Source: Hyperoodon ampullatus (taxonomy: Eukaryota; Chordata; Mammalia; Artiodactyla; Ziphiidae). From it: a DNA stretch of 64,000 nt. The translations under genes were made by a program, and so were the position numbers. Below are positions 37,136 through 47,980 of this stretch, one piece after another (position 1 is the first letter of the stretch; every line of letters begins with the position of its first letter). Where the stretch lies: the NCBI GenBank assembly GCA_949752795.1, contig OX457071.1, positions 29,930,800-29,994,799 of the forward strand, in the 5' to 3' direction. The notes beneath the pieces were generated by a model, which ran no database searches, had not been told where the DNA came from, and saw only the letters and a list, made by a program, of their open reading frames with translations.

Positions 37136-38179
37136 TAGGAAAAGAATTCAAGGTTTGACCAGGGTTTTCAACAGGATGGAGATTGGTACTGGGATCATAA
37201 CCTGTGTCTATAACATGGGTGTGTCTAGTCCATAACGTGAGCACGGCTGCAAAGCATTCCGGGGACCTTCACTGCAGGCTAGGGGAAGGGGAGAAATGGA
37301 AGCATCCTCCTTGGGTTGACAGAAATAAACTCTTAAAGGATTTGCTGCCAGGGGTTAATTAGTAGTTAGTAAATTATGTTGAGAGGAAAATAAGTCTCCT
37401 GGCAACAGTTTTTAGTCTGATTCTGGGTCATAGATACAGTGCCCTGTTTCCGGTGACAGGGGGTGGACAAGAAAGAAGAGGGGGGTCACAGTCTGATGTA
37501 TGAAGCCTGGATTCAAGAGTGGACTCAAGTTTTCTGCAGGGCACTTGAGTTCAGTTGCAATCTAAGGCACAGATTCAAACATAAGGGCAAATAGACTCTG
37601 AGCTTAGGGTTGTTTGTGGTGCTATGGGCAATCGTGGATTCAGGAAGTATCCTAGGCTTATTGGAGACCAACCTGAGGGCACTAGAATTAACTCAAAACC
37701 TTGATGGATCTGATGGGACTCAACGTGACTATTCCTAAACAGGATAGCACGTAGTGGGCACTCAATAATTACTTCCCTAAACAAAACCTAACCTGGTGTT
37801 TGGAGATGCTGCAGTGGAAATCAAGTTTATAAAATAAAGACACTGACCAATGCATATTATTACAGTTATATTATAGTTCATTAGGAAAAGTTCACTTGCC
37901 CAATTTTACATCCCTTTCTCAGTATAGGCACAAAGTGTAGGCAACACTGGTTTTCTTATATCTACTTAGAACTGAAAAGAGCAACCAAAAGAAAAAGTGA
38001 AGTCCAGAAGGCTGAACTTCTAGTTCAAGGTTACATTTGAGGTGGCACTCCAAAAAGGTTACTTGGTCTCATGAGTTCTTATTCCTCTTTGTAACCCAGA
38101 GGCACTTCCCCCAGGTTTCCTGTGGCAGTAGGAGTTCTTTTTACACAAATTCTGACAAGTATCATTGGCACCTTCTCTT
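37136..38179. other. unassigned DNA between the two LTR-like repeats (left part)
   Basis: I see no gag/pol/env-like reading frame and no clear primer-binding site after copy A, so an intact provirus is not supported. An L2/MIR-like tail ('agcacgtagtgggcactcaataatta') occurs at 37745-37772. Confidence 0.5.
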
Positions 38180-38385
38180 TTTTTTTTTTTCCTGCGGTAC
38201 ACGGGCCTCTCACTGCTGTGGACTCTCCCGTTGCGGAGCACAGGCTCCGGACGCGCAGGCTCAGCGGCCATGGCTCACGGGCCCAGCCGCTCCACGGCAT
38301 ATGGGGTCTTCCTGGACCAGGGCACAAACCCATGTCCCCTGCATCGGCAGGCGGACTCTCAACCACTGCGCCACCAGGGAAGCCC
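38180..38385 (-). mobile_element. CHR-type SINE (young), minus strand
   Basis: CHR SINE complement with a target-site duplication carrying one mismatch: GGCACCTTCTCTT at about 38167-38179 and GGCATCTTCTCTT at 38386-38398. Confidence 0.95.
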
Positions 38386-38850
38386 GGCATCTTCTCTTGA
38401 TCCAGCATGAAACCCTGTTGCAGTCAGCCTGGCCCATGCTGGCTTCTGCTCCCCCTAAAGGATCCCACTCTCTGAATCTTGGCTCCTTGTTTACTTCTCT
38501 CTCTCCTCTTACCCACTCTGAAGGATGAGTCCCAGATGACACCTATAGCTCTGACCGTGTGAACCCTAACATTAACACATACTGTTCTTGAGTGCTTAAC
38601 ACCTTTTCTTCCAAACTTGTTTGGGAATTTTATTTGATGTGTTTTGGATTTCCACAGCCTAGGGGAAATAAATATCAATGGATTCAATTGTCTGCAGCCC
38701 TTAATATTGGATAACATAACCTGTGCATTTTAATCACAATACTACAGTCTAACGTGGGAGCTACTAGTCTTGGGAGATATGTAGGATCAGGTACATCTAG
38801 TAACACATATATTCCTTGGGTACTCCTTTGTATAAAAGTATAAATAAGGT

Positions 38851-39054
38851 GGGCTTCCCTGGTGGTGCAGTGGTTGAGAGTCTGCCTGCCAATGCAGGGG
38901 ATGCGGGTTCGCGCCCTGGTCCGGGAGGATCCCACATGCCGCGGAGCGGCTGGGCCCACGAGCCGTGGCCGCTGAGCCTGCGCGTCTGGAGCCTGTGCTC
39001 CGCAACGGGAGAGGCCACAACAGTGAGAGGCCCGCGTACTGCAAAAAAAAATAA
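38851..39054 (+). mobile_element. CHR-type SINE (young)
   Basis: A full CHR SINE with a short tail (A8TA6). The target-site duplication AAAAGTATAAAYAAGGT lies at 38834-38850 and 39055-39071 with one difference. Confidence 0.96.
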
Positions 39055-39156
39055 AAAAGTATAAACAAGGTATATGATCTTAGACTGTTTATTTGCATTA
39101 CATGATCCCTAAGAGTCCTTCCTCATCTATGAGTCTGTCTAGTCATAAGACACCCT

Positions 39157-39353
39157 GGGACCTCCCTGGCGGTCCAGTGGTTAAGACTTCACCTTCCAAT
39201 GCAGGGGGTGCAGGTTCAATCCCCGGTCGGGGAGCTAAGATCCCACATGCCTCACGGCCAAAAAACCAAAACATAAAACAGAAGCAACGTTGTAACAGAT
39301 TCAGTGAAGACTTTAAAAGTGGTCCACATCAAAAAAATCTTTAAAAAAAAAAA
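39157..39353 (+). mobile_element. older CHR-2-like SINE
   Basis: The head GGGACCTCCCTGGCGGTCCAG and 'ggttcaatccccggtcggggagctaagatcccacatgcc' mark an older CHR subfamily shared with ruminants. The tail 'aacagaagcaacgttgtaacagattcagtgaagactttaaaa' is the long non-tRNA 3' part known for that type. More diverged than the short CHR copies; no clear target-site duplication. Confidence 0.88.
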
Positions 39354-39690
39354 GAAGCAGCAGTCCTGTGCAGCAAGCCTTTGGAGACAAGGCAAAGCTC
39401 AGTCTGGATGATTAGATGATTCTGGGAGGAGCAGTTATGTTGCTCTGTCCGTGGCGTAGAAGGCCAGTGTGGGAAGATGGAATGTGGGGCCCAGGCTGAA
39501 ATGGGAGGCAGATCAAGTAATAGGGAGAAACCTGGAGAGCAGGTCTGGGAGAAGTTCGCCTTGGGGAAGGGGCAGGATTCCACCGTAGGCTAGGCAGTGC
39601 GTGAGGGTCTGCAGTATCTGTCTCAAGCTGTAAGAAAGTGCAGTCGACAGGTAACAGGTACCCACATAGAGGCAGGGGCTCATGGGTGGA
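39354..39690. other. unassigned G-rich DNA before LTR copy B
   Basis: Purine-rich on the plus strand. No gene or known repeat recognised. If copy B is a 3' LTR this would be the end of an internal region, but no polypurine tract is certain. Confidence 0.4.
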
Positions 39691-39699
39691 ATTCTACCT

Positions 39700-40175
39700 G
39701 TGGGATGAGATGGGGAAGGGAAAACTTAGGGATTGTGGGCAACGGATGTCATCTGCCATATCAGTAGTCAAAGATGTAGTAGCCAACAAGCCAGCAGCCA
39801 CTGTAGTCACCATCAGTTGTACACCGGGAGGGGATTCAGGATGGAGAAAAGCAGGCTACTGGCCCTAGGTAGTTAAGGTGCCTGTCAAAGGAATGACTTC
39901 AGTGAGCCCAGACTCTTGCATCTTCCCATACATAGAAAATTCATTAATTTGAGACCCCTGTTTTTCTTTAATTAATAGTAATCTTTTGATGTTCCTACTA
40001 TCTGGTCCCCCCCCCAAATTCGTGTATATCCTGGCTCCTCCCTTGCTCTTATCGGAGGGAGCAGTCCCTCAGAGCTATCGGCTGCCTCCCAGGCTTAAGT
40101 CCTCAGCAAGTCCGCCAAATAGAATAAAACATAATTCTCAACTTTTACGTTACGCTTTTTTTCTCAGTCAACAGG
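39700..40175 (+). repeat. ERV-like LTR, copy B
   Basis: Direct repeat of copy A. It has 'ggattcaggatggaga', 'ctggccctaggtagttaag', 'cccatacatagaaaa', 'aatagtaatcttttgatgttc', 'gctatcggctgcctcccaggctt', 'cctcagcaagtccgccaaatag', AATAAAA (polyadenylation signal) and an end near CTCAGTCAACA. It is better preserved in its 3' half than copy A. Confidence 0.7.
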
Positions 40176-40894
40176 AATCTTTAGTGAACTGGAAGGGACA
40201 TGGAAGTAATTTATGAATCCCAATTCTTTATTAGACTCTATGGTCAGATTCAGACCTGCAGCAATTCTGAACAGAAGTCGAGAGAGAGTGCTGTTAGCTT
40301 TGGGCTGCTTACAGGGCTAGTGAGATCATCCTAGACTGAGAAACTGATCAAGGCTGAACTTCTAGGGTTTTAGTGATCTCAGCACTGAAGGTCAGGGGGA
40401 GGCAGCAACAGGGAACCAATCAGATAGTTATAATCTATTGCCTGCCTAGAAAAGCAAAGTAGATTTGAATTTAGTGCTTGCATGTTTCTTTGGAGATGAG
40501 TTAATATTTATACAAATCTGACTTCGATGGAGGCACTGCTGATTGCGGGAGAGATGGAGTGTGCTCTGGGGGGCGGGTGGTCAGGTCAGATTATAAAAAG
40601 AAATTCTTATAATACGAACTTTTTGCTAAATCACAGATCTCTCTTCCAAGGCATATCTTATCAGCTGATTCTGTCACAGCCTGCAGCTATCTTTCTGCTT
40701 TACTTTTTTCTTAAAAACAAAACCAAAAACAACAACACTGTTATTCAATTGATTTCTTCTGTAATCTTTATACCTTTAAATATGTTTTCTTTTTGCCGTT
40801 TTCTTTGGTGAAATGTGTCATTTTTCTGACTCTAAAATAAAGAGATGTAATAGTTTTACATCTATTTTACATAATAATATATTACATAATATAT

Positions 40895-40929
40895 AAAAAT
40901 ATTACATAAAAATATTATGTAATATTTTT
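40895..40929. repeat. perfect 14-bp inverted repeat (AT-rich palindrome)
   Basis: AAAAATATTACATA at 40895-40908 and its exact complement TATGTAATATTTTT at 40916-40929 flank a 7-base loop. It lies in a run of ATTACATAAT-like words. Confidence 0.85.
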
Positions 40930-41212
40930 TCCATAGCTCATGGAAAATGAAATCGTGTGTTTTAAATCACTTCCATTCCATTTCCCATTTTTGGCTTTTG
41001 TGCCAGAAACTATTTCTCCTTCTAGTCTTTCCCACGTCCCTAAAACCTTTCTTAAAAATTTATCCCAGGCAAAATGAATGCACAGTCCTTGGTAGGAATA
41101 CTTCTGTGTGATCTGTGTGCTTCATTATTTACTTCTCATATATCATGTAAATATGTATACTTGTATACATTAATTTATTGTGGGGCAAAGAAGGCTCACC
41201 AGAGTAGTAGGG

Positions 41213-41236
41213 AGTGTGTATGTGTGTGTGTGTGGG
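41213..41236 (+). repeat. (GT)n microsatellite
   Basis: A short GT run with one A interruption. Confidence 0.9.
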
Positions 41237-42925
41237 GCGCACGTAAGGATAAGGAGGGTTTTTTATAAGCACTTAAGGAATATACAGCAGGTTGAGTTAA
41301 GAAAGGCAAGAGCTGGAGGGCATCAGCCTGAAGAATTGAGCCAGGCAGGTGAAGTACAGATGGTTTGAGCACCTCAAACCAAAAAGGGCAATGCATTGGC
41401 CCAAAGAACTGTCAGAAGAGCAGTCGTGCTCAAGAGGGAGAAGATCCCCGGAGCCAATCAGGCAGGCCCCCCGTTTCTTTAAAGGCCAGGGATCAGAGAA
41501 AGAGATGGCTTCTTGGGGATGAGAAGGATACATTTTTGAAAGGACCTACACATAGCTAATAATCTGGAATTGATAGACCCTGTGGTTGGGTTGGTAGCTT
41601 TATTTTGCTGCTATATCCCAGAGCAGATCTATTCATGATCATTAAGAAGTAGAAGTGTGGCTATTTTTGGTCACCTTCTTTTTTAGTCTTAGGACAAGTT
41701 CAGGTGGCAATTCTGATTATGGCAAGCTGGAAGGTGCTCATAGTGACTTTAAATTTCTTGGGGTCAGGATGTGAGTTTTTCAGCCATTACATGTCCAATA
41801 CCTATCACAGTGCCTGAAATATAGAAAAAAATTAAAATATTGGTTCTTTCCCTCAGAACAGGAACAATTATGATAAGCAGGTAGAACCATAGAGCTACTT
41901 ATTTTCTGAGGACATTCCTCTAAATCAACTACCACAAACTATTATTTTGTAGGCATCTGCAAGTTTATAAAACCTTATCAGTGGATCAGTTTTTTTGTGT
42001 GGTTTTTTTTTTCCCCCCAGCTACATGGACCAAGAGGGTGGAGTATTTTGAAATTTATTCATATTGACAGACCCAGGGAGAAGATAAATCCATCTTCCTG
42101 TGGAATTCAATGTTCCACAGGGCCAAATGGAAGATTTTGGTTTGGAGCTCTGGTTTTATATTTCTGTTTATTTGTTCTTAATAGCTGAAACAATCAGTCA
42201 TTATCATAAGCCTGACATATTTTTTTCAGTTGCCTTCATAATAGAATTATGAAGTTCAAATAACAGTTATGCAATTGCCAGGGAAAATCCAAAGATCTTT
42301 TTTCTGAGACAAATATAGGTTCTATATATATGTTACTCCAGTGGGCAAAGTCCATGTTGATGGGTAGGAGACATTCCGGCAAAGTCCATTCTCCAAATCT
42401 TCACAGTTAATGACAGCTTTGCTGTTCTTATTCCAGGTACATCAGGCATATAGCTAAATGAGTGATAGGTTATAGATAGATAGGACAGCATCCAAAGTGT
42501 ATTGAAAATAGCTCATATTTGAGAGAGATTATCTAACAGGCTATTTAATTGCTCTGAGGCATATACTTTGAGTTCCTTTTGTTGCAGCTCTGTATCCTTT
42601 TGTGAAGTCATAACAGAAAAAAGAGGGCCATCAGAAAAATTATTTGCTCCAATTTTTTGTATTTTACAAAACTACATTTGAAAAGAATATCCTCTTTGAT
42701 TTTCAGGTTCTCTTATACAAAGACCTATAGGAAAAATTTCAATTTGAGCTTATTTAGCCTAGGTTAAAAAGAAAACATGCACAGAGCGTATGCGACACAT
42801 TTTCTCTCCCCAATCCCTTCTACATGCTCAGAACCCTTAGAAAGAAATTCACAGTCTGGGTAGAAAGCAGTTTCCTTTAGGAAGTCAATACCATCCATTT
42901 TCCTTCAATCTTTGTATGGTCTCTG

Positions 42926-43105
42926 TTATATTATGATCCCAAATTTTTGTGTTATAGTCACTCATATATGTCTTCTTAAATCTTTCAGATATAGCTCATA
43001 AGCAATATGAAAGCAAATGCTGTGATCTCCTAATCCCGTAATGTAGCACCTAGTACAAAGAGGGATTCTGTAAATATTTACTGAATAAATTAATAAAAGA
43101 TATCA
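42926..43105 (+). repeat. LINE L2 3' end
   Basis: 'aatgtagcacctagtacaaagagggattctgtaaatatttactgaataaat' matches the L2 terminus pattern (gcctagcacagtgcctggca...gtaaatatttgttgaatgaat). Confidence 0.7.
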
Positions 43106-43193
43106 ACATATACCACATGGAATCTCTGGCCAGGTTTCTGACACAGTAATAAAAATTCTTTATGCTCAAACTTGGGAGTATGGGGAATGTGTT

Positions 43194-43403
43194 GTTTTTT
43201 GGGGTTTTTTTGCGGTACGTGGGCCTCGCACTATTGTGGCCTCTCCCGTAGTGGAGCACAGGCTCCGGACGTGCAGGCTCAGCGGCCATGGCTCACGGGC
43301 CCAGCCGCTCCGCAGCATGTGGGATCTTCCCGGACCGGGGCACGAACCCGCGTTCCCTGCATCGGCAGGCAGACTCTCAACCACTGCGCCACCAGGGAAG
43401 CCC
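43194..43403 (-). mobile_element. CHR-type SINE (young), minus strand
   Basis: CHR SINE complement. The target-site duplication ATGGGGAATGTGTT lies at 43180-43193 and 43404-43417. Confidence 0.96.
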
Positions 43404-43499
43404 ATGGGGAATGTGTTTTATGAACCTCTGTGGAGGAGGAGTCCTGGGGAAGGGGCAGGGAATGAAGGGGGCAGGTTTGCATTTGAACATTGGTTTCTT

Positions 43500-44100
43500 T
43501 TGTTTTTTAATTGAGGCATAGTTGACATATAACATTATATTCGTTTCAGGTATACAATGTAATGTTTCGATATTTGTGTATATTGCAAAATGACCATCAC
43601 AATAAGTCTAGTTAACATCTGTCCACATATAACTACAGGAAATTTTTTCTCTTGTGATAAAAACTTTTAAGATTGACTCCCTTAGCAACTTTCAACTATG
43701 AAATACAGTATTATTAACTCTAGTCACCATGCTGTGCATTACATCCCCATAACATTTTTATTTTTATAACTGGAAGTTTATACCTTTTGACCCTCTTCAC
43801 CCATTTTGCCCGCCAACCCCACTTCACCCCCTGTCTCTGGTAATCACCAATCTGTTCTCTGTACCTATGAGCTTGATTTTTGTTTTTGCTTTTTGTTTTT
43901 TAGGTTCCACATATAAGTGAGATCATATGGTATTTGCCTTTGTCTGATTTATTTCACTTAGCATAATGCCCTCAAGGTCCATCCATGTTTTTACAAAAGG
44001 CAGGATTGCATTTCCTTTTTATAACTGAATAATATTCCATATATAGATCACATTTATGTCTACATATATATACCACAGAAAATATCGTTTCCTTTGAAGG
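43500..44100 (-). mobile_element. older L1 3' fragment, minus strand
   Basis: The plus strand reads 'ttaattgaggcatagttgacatataacattatattc ... accatcacaataagtctagttaacatctgtc ... gtgagatcatatggtatttgcctttgtctgat', the 3' UTR into the ORF2 end of an old L1M-type element. Confidence 0.85.
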
Positions 44101-44116
44101 AGTTCCCTATCCTTTT

Positions 44117-44335
44117 GTTTTTTTTTTTCTTTGTTTGTTTTTTGTGGTACGCGGGCCTCTCACTGTTGTGGCCTCTCCCGTTGCAGGGCACAGGCTCTGG
44201 ACGCGCAGGCTCAGAGGCCATGGCTCACGGGCCCAGCCGCTCCACGGCATGTGGGATCTTCCCAGACTGGGGCACAAACCCGTGTCCCCTGCATCGGCAG
44301 GCGGACTCTCAACCACTGCACCACCAGGGAAGCCC
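44117..44335 (-). mobile_element. CHR-type SINE (young), minus strand
   Basis: CHR SINE complement. The target-site duplication TCCCTATCCTTTT / TCCCTGTCCTTTT lies at 44104-44116 and 44336-44348 with one difference. Confidence 0.95.
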
Positions 44336-44599
44336 TCCCTGTCCTTTTTTTTTTTCTTTTTTTTTAATCCCATGGAGGGCAGAAGTTGACAGGTGGTAGA
44401 TAGGGTAGGTCTTCATCTGGAAGTATGTTTTCATTTATACTCTTAAGTAATTTGCCTCCTTACACAGCATTGAACACATTGACCCCTGTGTGGACAAGTC
44501 AGCTATTGGGCCTGACAGAAGTCAGAGACAGGCTGCCTGAGGCTTGCCACCACAGCAGCAGAAGCCTTTGGTAAAGACAGGGCTATCATTAAAGAGAGG

Positions 44600-45181
44600 G
44601 AAGGGGGGAGGGGCAGGATAGGGATAGGGGATTAAGAGAAACAAACTACTATGTATAAAAAAATAAGCAGGGACTTCCCTAGTGGTGCAGTGGTTAAGAA
44701 CCCGCCTGCCAATGCAGGGGACACGGGTTCAAGCCCTGGTCCAGGAAGATCCCATATGCCACGGTGCAACTAAGCCCGTGAGCCACAACTACTGAGCCTG
44801 CGCTCTAGAGCCCGGGAGCCACAACTACTGAGCCTGCATGCCACAACTGCTGAAGCCCGCGTGCCTAGAGTCCGTGCTCCGCAATAAGAGAAGCCACCAC
44901 AATGAGAAGCCCGCACACCTCAACAAAGAGTAGCCCCTGCTCGCCACAACTAGAGAAAGCCTGTGTGCAAAAACAAAGACCCAACACAGCCAAAGATAAA
45001 TAAATTTTAAAAAATAAAAATAAAAATAAGCAACAAGGATAGATTGTACAGCACAGGGAATTACAGCCATTATCTTGTAATAACTTTTAATGGCGTGTAA
45101 CCTATAATAATTCTGAATCGCTATGCTGTACACCTGAAACTAATATAATACTGTAAATCAGTTGTACTTCAATTAAAAAAA
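44600..45181 (+). mobile_element. L1 3' end fragment, plus strand, split by a long SINE
   Basis: 'ggggaggggcaggatagggataggggattaag' and, after the SINE, 'tgtacagcacagggaattacagccattatcttgtaataac ... gctgtacacctgaaactaatataatactgtaaatcag...cttcaattaaaaaa' form the L1 3' end. The SINE lies at 44670-45021. Confidence 0.82.
44670..45021 (+). mobile_element. long CHR-1-like SINE
   Basis: It starts with GGGACTTCCCTAGTGGTGCAG like the short CHR SINEs. It is about 350 bp because its body carries repeated 'gagccacaactactgagcc...' units and a 'gagaagcccgcacacctcaac...acaaagacccaacacagcc' 3' part. AAAAATAAGCA at about 44659-44669 and 45022-45032 is the target-site duplication. Older subfamily than the short copies. 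Confidence 0.9.
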
Positions 45182-46739
45182 AAGAAGCTGTTTCTGAACC
45201 TGTTTTTATTGTCATCTTGTAATACATAAATCCCAGGTGTCACCAGTCTATGATTACCAAATAACGTGTCATTTCTTTTTTTGTTTTTAACATAGTCCAG
45301 TGGCCTGATTGTTGGAGATTGTCCCCTCCCCAGAGTATCTCCAGGCTGTTTCTAGGAACTCCTACGGTGCCATCTCATACATGTTTGGGGTCAGGTCTGT
45401 TTGGTTCTTCATCCTCTATTCACCTGGCCATCTCAGCTGCGGTTGACCCTTCCAGTAGTGCTGGGTCAGGCTGACCCTTGGCTGAGCCAGGCTGAAGTGG
45501 GATGGCTTCCGTTCCCCCCAGCACACCTGCCCAACACACATCCACACCAGTCAGAGGGAGAACACCACATCACATACAGAGGTGGTCCTTCTGCAATTGC
45601 TCATGGGGCCATTGGCTCTACTAAAGCCTTGAAAACAAACTCTTGTAGACTGTCACTTAAAACTGCTGTTAGATGTGGCTACTCCTAGAATCTAAACCAA
45701 CATCATAATTCCTTACTAGCCTCACCCCTTGACCAGCTTCTGGAGTGCTGCCAGCGACAGAGGGCAGCTCACCTCACCACCATGAATACTGCAATATGTT
45801 GCTTCCAGAGCCGGTTAACACCTGGACCCAGAGGGGGAATAAAGAAGACTATTTTCTCCCCAAAGCCATGCCCACCTCATGATTAAGCCTTTCCCAGGAC
45901 AATTTGCAATGGGAAAATCCATACAGGTGAAATCTCCCCGTGACTTTGACAAAATAGCCTCAGTAGTAAAAGAGTATATTACCCTCTAATATGATTTATT
46001 CCATCTGGAATAAACACAAACCATCTTGCTCAACTTGTGCAGTACGAAACCTAGTCTAACTCCTGTCACTCTTTTTTCTCTAGTGTAACCTGAAGAGAAA
46101 TTAAGGTGTGAATCAGGTTACTCTTCCCAAGCTCTTATCATCAAATGCTTCGTTGTACATGCACCTAGCAACCAAGAATGCATTTAGGCATAGATGATGC
46201 ATTTACAGATTAAGAATGGAAAAACTCTTCTAACTCTTACGGACACATGTTTACCTTATTGAGTAAAATGCTTCCTATCTCAGCCTAAATCATTTATGGG
46301 GCAAGTTCACAGAACTTACAGCTTCCCCAGGAACTCGGGGAACTTGCCCTTAGCTATGCTTCACTAAATGTCCATTTAAGTAATTTTTCCAAAAGAAAGA
46401 AGAACTCTAGTCTCCATCCTAAGAAAAAATAAATGGTTTTTACTTTAAAAATGACCATTTTTTAAGCTTCAAAAATGTTAAGGTCAAGTTTTTCTAAAGC
46501 ATTCCCTCTCCCTTCATCCTAACACTCTGTTCCAATATCATGAAATCATAAAATTTTGTCTGTGTGCTCTTGACTTATCTTAAACCTACCCGCTTAACCT
46601 CCATTCTCAGACTATTTCATTTTAAATTTTTTCTAAAACTAATAGGCATTTCTTGTATAACAGAAAGAAAATATGGAGTCAGCTATAAGGGAAACACATA
46701 GAAATGTGTAAGGCAGGGAGGTGAGAGATAGGAAAACGT
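45182..46739. other. unique DNA, no supported gene
   Basis: 45300-45690 is less AT-rich and holds one 95-codon frame (45401-45688) with no recognisable domain. No splice-flanked exon or repeat family could be supported. Confidence 0.4.
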
Positions 46740-46935
46740 AGGCAGTGCGATCACATGGACCTGGCTTTGAGTTCTTGCTCTACCTTTTACTAACTTATGA
46801 TCTCCAGAAAGTTATTTAATCTTACTGAATCTAAAATGCAGACAATAATAGAAATTTCCTCATAAAATTTTTGGGAGGAATTAATGAGATAATTCATGTC
46901 AACTGCCTAGCTCAATGCAAATCTATTATTTTTAA
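46740..46935 (+). repeat. MIR SINE
   Basis: 'ggcagtgcgatcacatggacctggctttgagttcttgctctacc ... cagaaagttatttaatcttactgaatc ... aattaatgagataattcatg' follows the MIR core. Confidence 0.8.
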
Positions 46936-47510
46936 AATTATTTTTAATAATTTCATGTTAAATTGTAATTTTCTAAACCATGAGAACTCCATTCATGATA
47001 CTATCTTAATATTTCCATGGAAATCTTCCTATAAGTTCTGTCACAATCTTCTTATTTTTGCATGAACTAGAGGCTGTTTGGGGGGCTTTAATACATTAGT
47101 TAACGGATAATTACTACAGGAGATTAAAGGCTAAGTACAGTTGCTAAACCTTCCTCTCAGCAGGCTTGGAGAAGACCTCCTGATATGATAAGAAAATAAT
47201 TATGATGCAAAGAAAGCCATAATAAAATAGAGCAGGGAGGAATAAGAGGTCCTTTTCCTTCAGGGTGCTTTCATACGTACCACAAAGGAATGGTGAGCTA
47301 TGGATTCCAAAATGAATCAAATTAGAAGCATCTTAAATATTGAGCTGGTCTTTTGCTTGAGTATCTAAGAGACTCAACACAGGTGGGTGAGCAATTCCTG
47401 TTTGTCAAACTTGATTGGAATTCTTAGCGTTTGGGCTTGTGGTCAGTAAATTTGTGCTTGCTTCCCTCTGGTTGTCTACTCTGAAACTGAAGAGTACTTC
47501 TTTAGGAGAA
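46936..47510. other. unique non-coding DNA
   Basis: AT-rich, no repeat family or gene recognised. It ends at the left target-site duplication of the young L1. Confidence 0.5.
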
Positions 47511-47522
47511 CAGGCATTTTTT
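47511..47522. repeat. left target-site duplication of the young L1
   Basis: CAGGCATTTTTT here pairs with CAGGCATATTTT at 55072-55083: 11 of 12 bases agree, and the mismatch is the A/T at the eighth base. In element sense the duplication starts AAAA, as expected for L1 target-primed insertion. Confidence 0.75.
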
Positions 47523-47790
47523 TTTTCATTTGTATCATATTTTAGATTCCACATATAAGTGATATATGATATTTGTCTTTCTGACTTACTTCACTTAGTA
47601 TGATAATCTCTAGTTCCATCCATGTTGCTGCAAATGGCATTATTTCATTCTTTTTTATGGCTGAGTAATATTCTATTTCATATATGTACCACACCTGCTT
47701 TATCCATTCATCTGTCAATGGACATTTAGGTTGTTTCCATGTCCTGGCTATTGTAAATAGTACTACTATGAACATAAGGGTGCATGTATC
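47523..47790 (-). mobile_element. old L1 fragment, probably 3'-transduced with the young L1
   Basis: The minus strand carries the ORF2 carboxyl end and early 3' UTR of a more diverged L1 ([18 protein letters not shown]... ending ...ISLICGI). It begins directly after the young element's own A10 run and ends in another A run next to the target-site duplication. Both its ends are therefore junctions of the young insertion. The simplest reading is transcription through the weak L1 poly(A) into a flanking old L1 at the source locus. Confidence 0.6.
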
Positions 47791-47801
47791 TTTTTTTTTT
47801 A

Positions 47802-47807
47802 TTTATT
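47802..47807 (-). promoter_or_regulatory. polyadenylation signal AATAAA of the young L1
   Basis: TTTATT on the plus strand, just upstream (in element sense) of the A10 run at 47791-47800. The surrounding 'attaaaaaaataaaaataaat' context is A-rich, which may favour read-through. Confidence 0.7.
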
Positions 47808-47980
47808 TTTATTTTTTTATTAGTTTCTGCTTTATAACAAAGTGAATCAGTCATACATATACATCTGTTCCCACATCCCTTCCCTCATGCATCTCCCTCC
47901 CTCCCACCCTCCCCATCCCACCCCTCCAGGCGGTCACAAAGCACCGAGCTTATCTCCCTGTGCTCTGCGGCTGCTTCCCA

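Larger units (their letters stand above)
40176..42925. other. unique DNA
   Basis: No gene supported. Small items only: a perfect inverted repeat near 40.9 kb, a GT run at 41.2 kb, and an L2-like tail 'ccaatacctatcacagtgcctgaaatatag' at 41790-41825. The 41180-41560 part is slightly richer in G but shows no CpG island or splice-flanked exon that I can support. Confidence 0.45.

Noticed and set aside
47781..47792. Young L1 inserted without target-site duplication into an older L1 (junction at 47790)
   Set aside because: I first read the missing duplication at this junction as a deletion-associated insertion. The matching CAGGCAT(A/T)TTTT flanks outside the old fragment, plus the TTTT/AA site, make a 3' transduction the better explanation.
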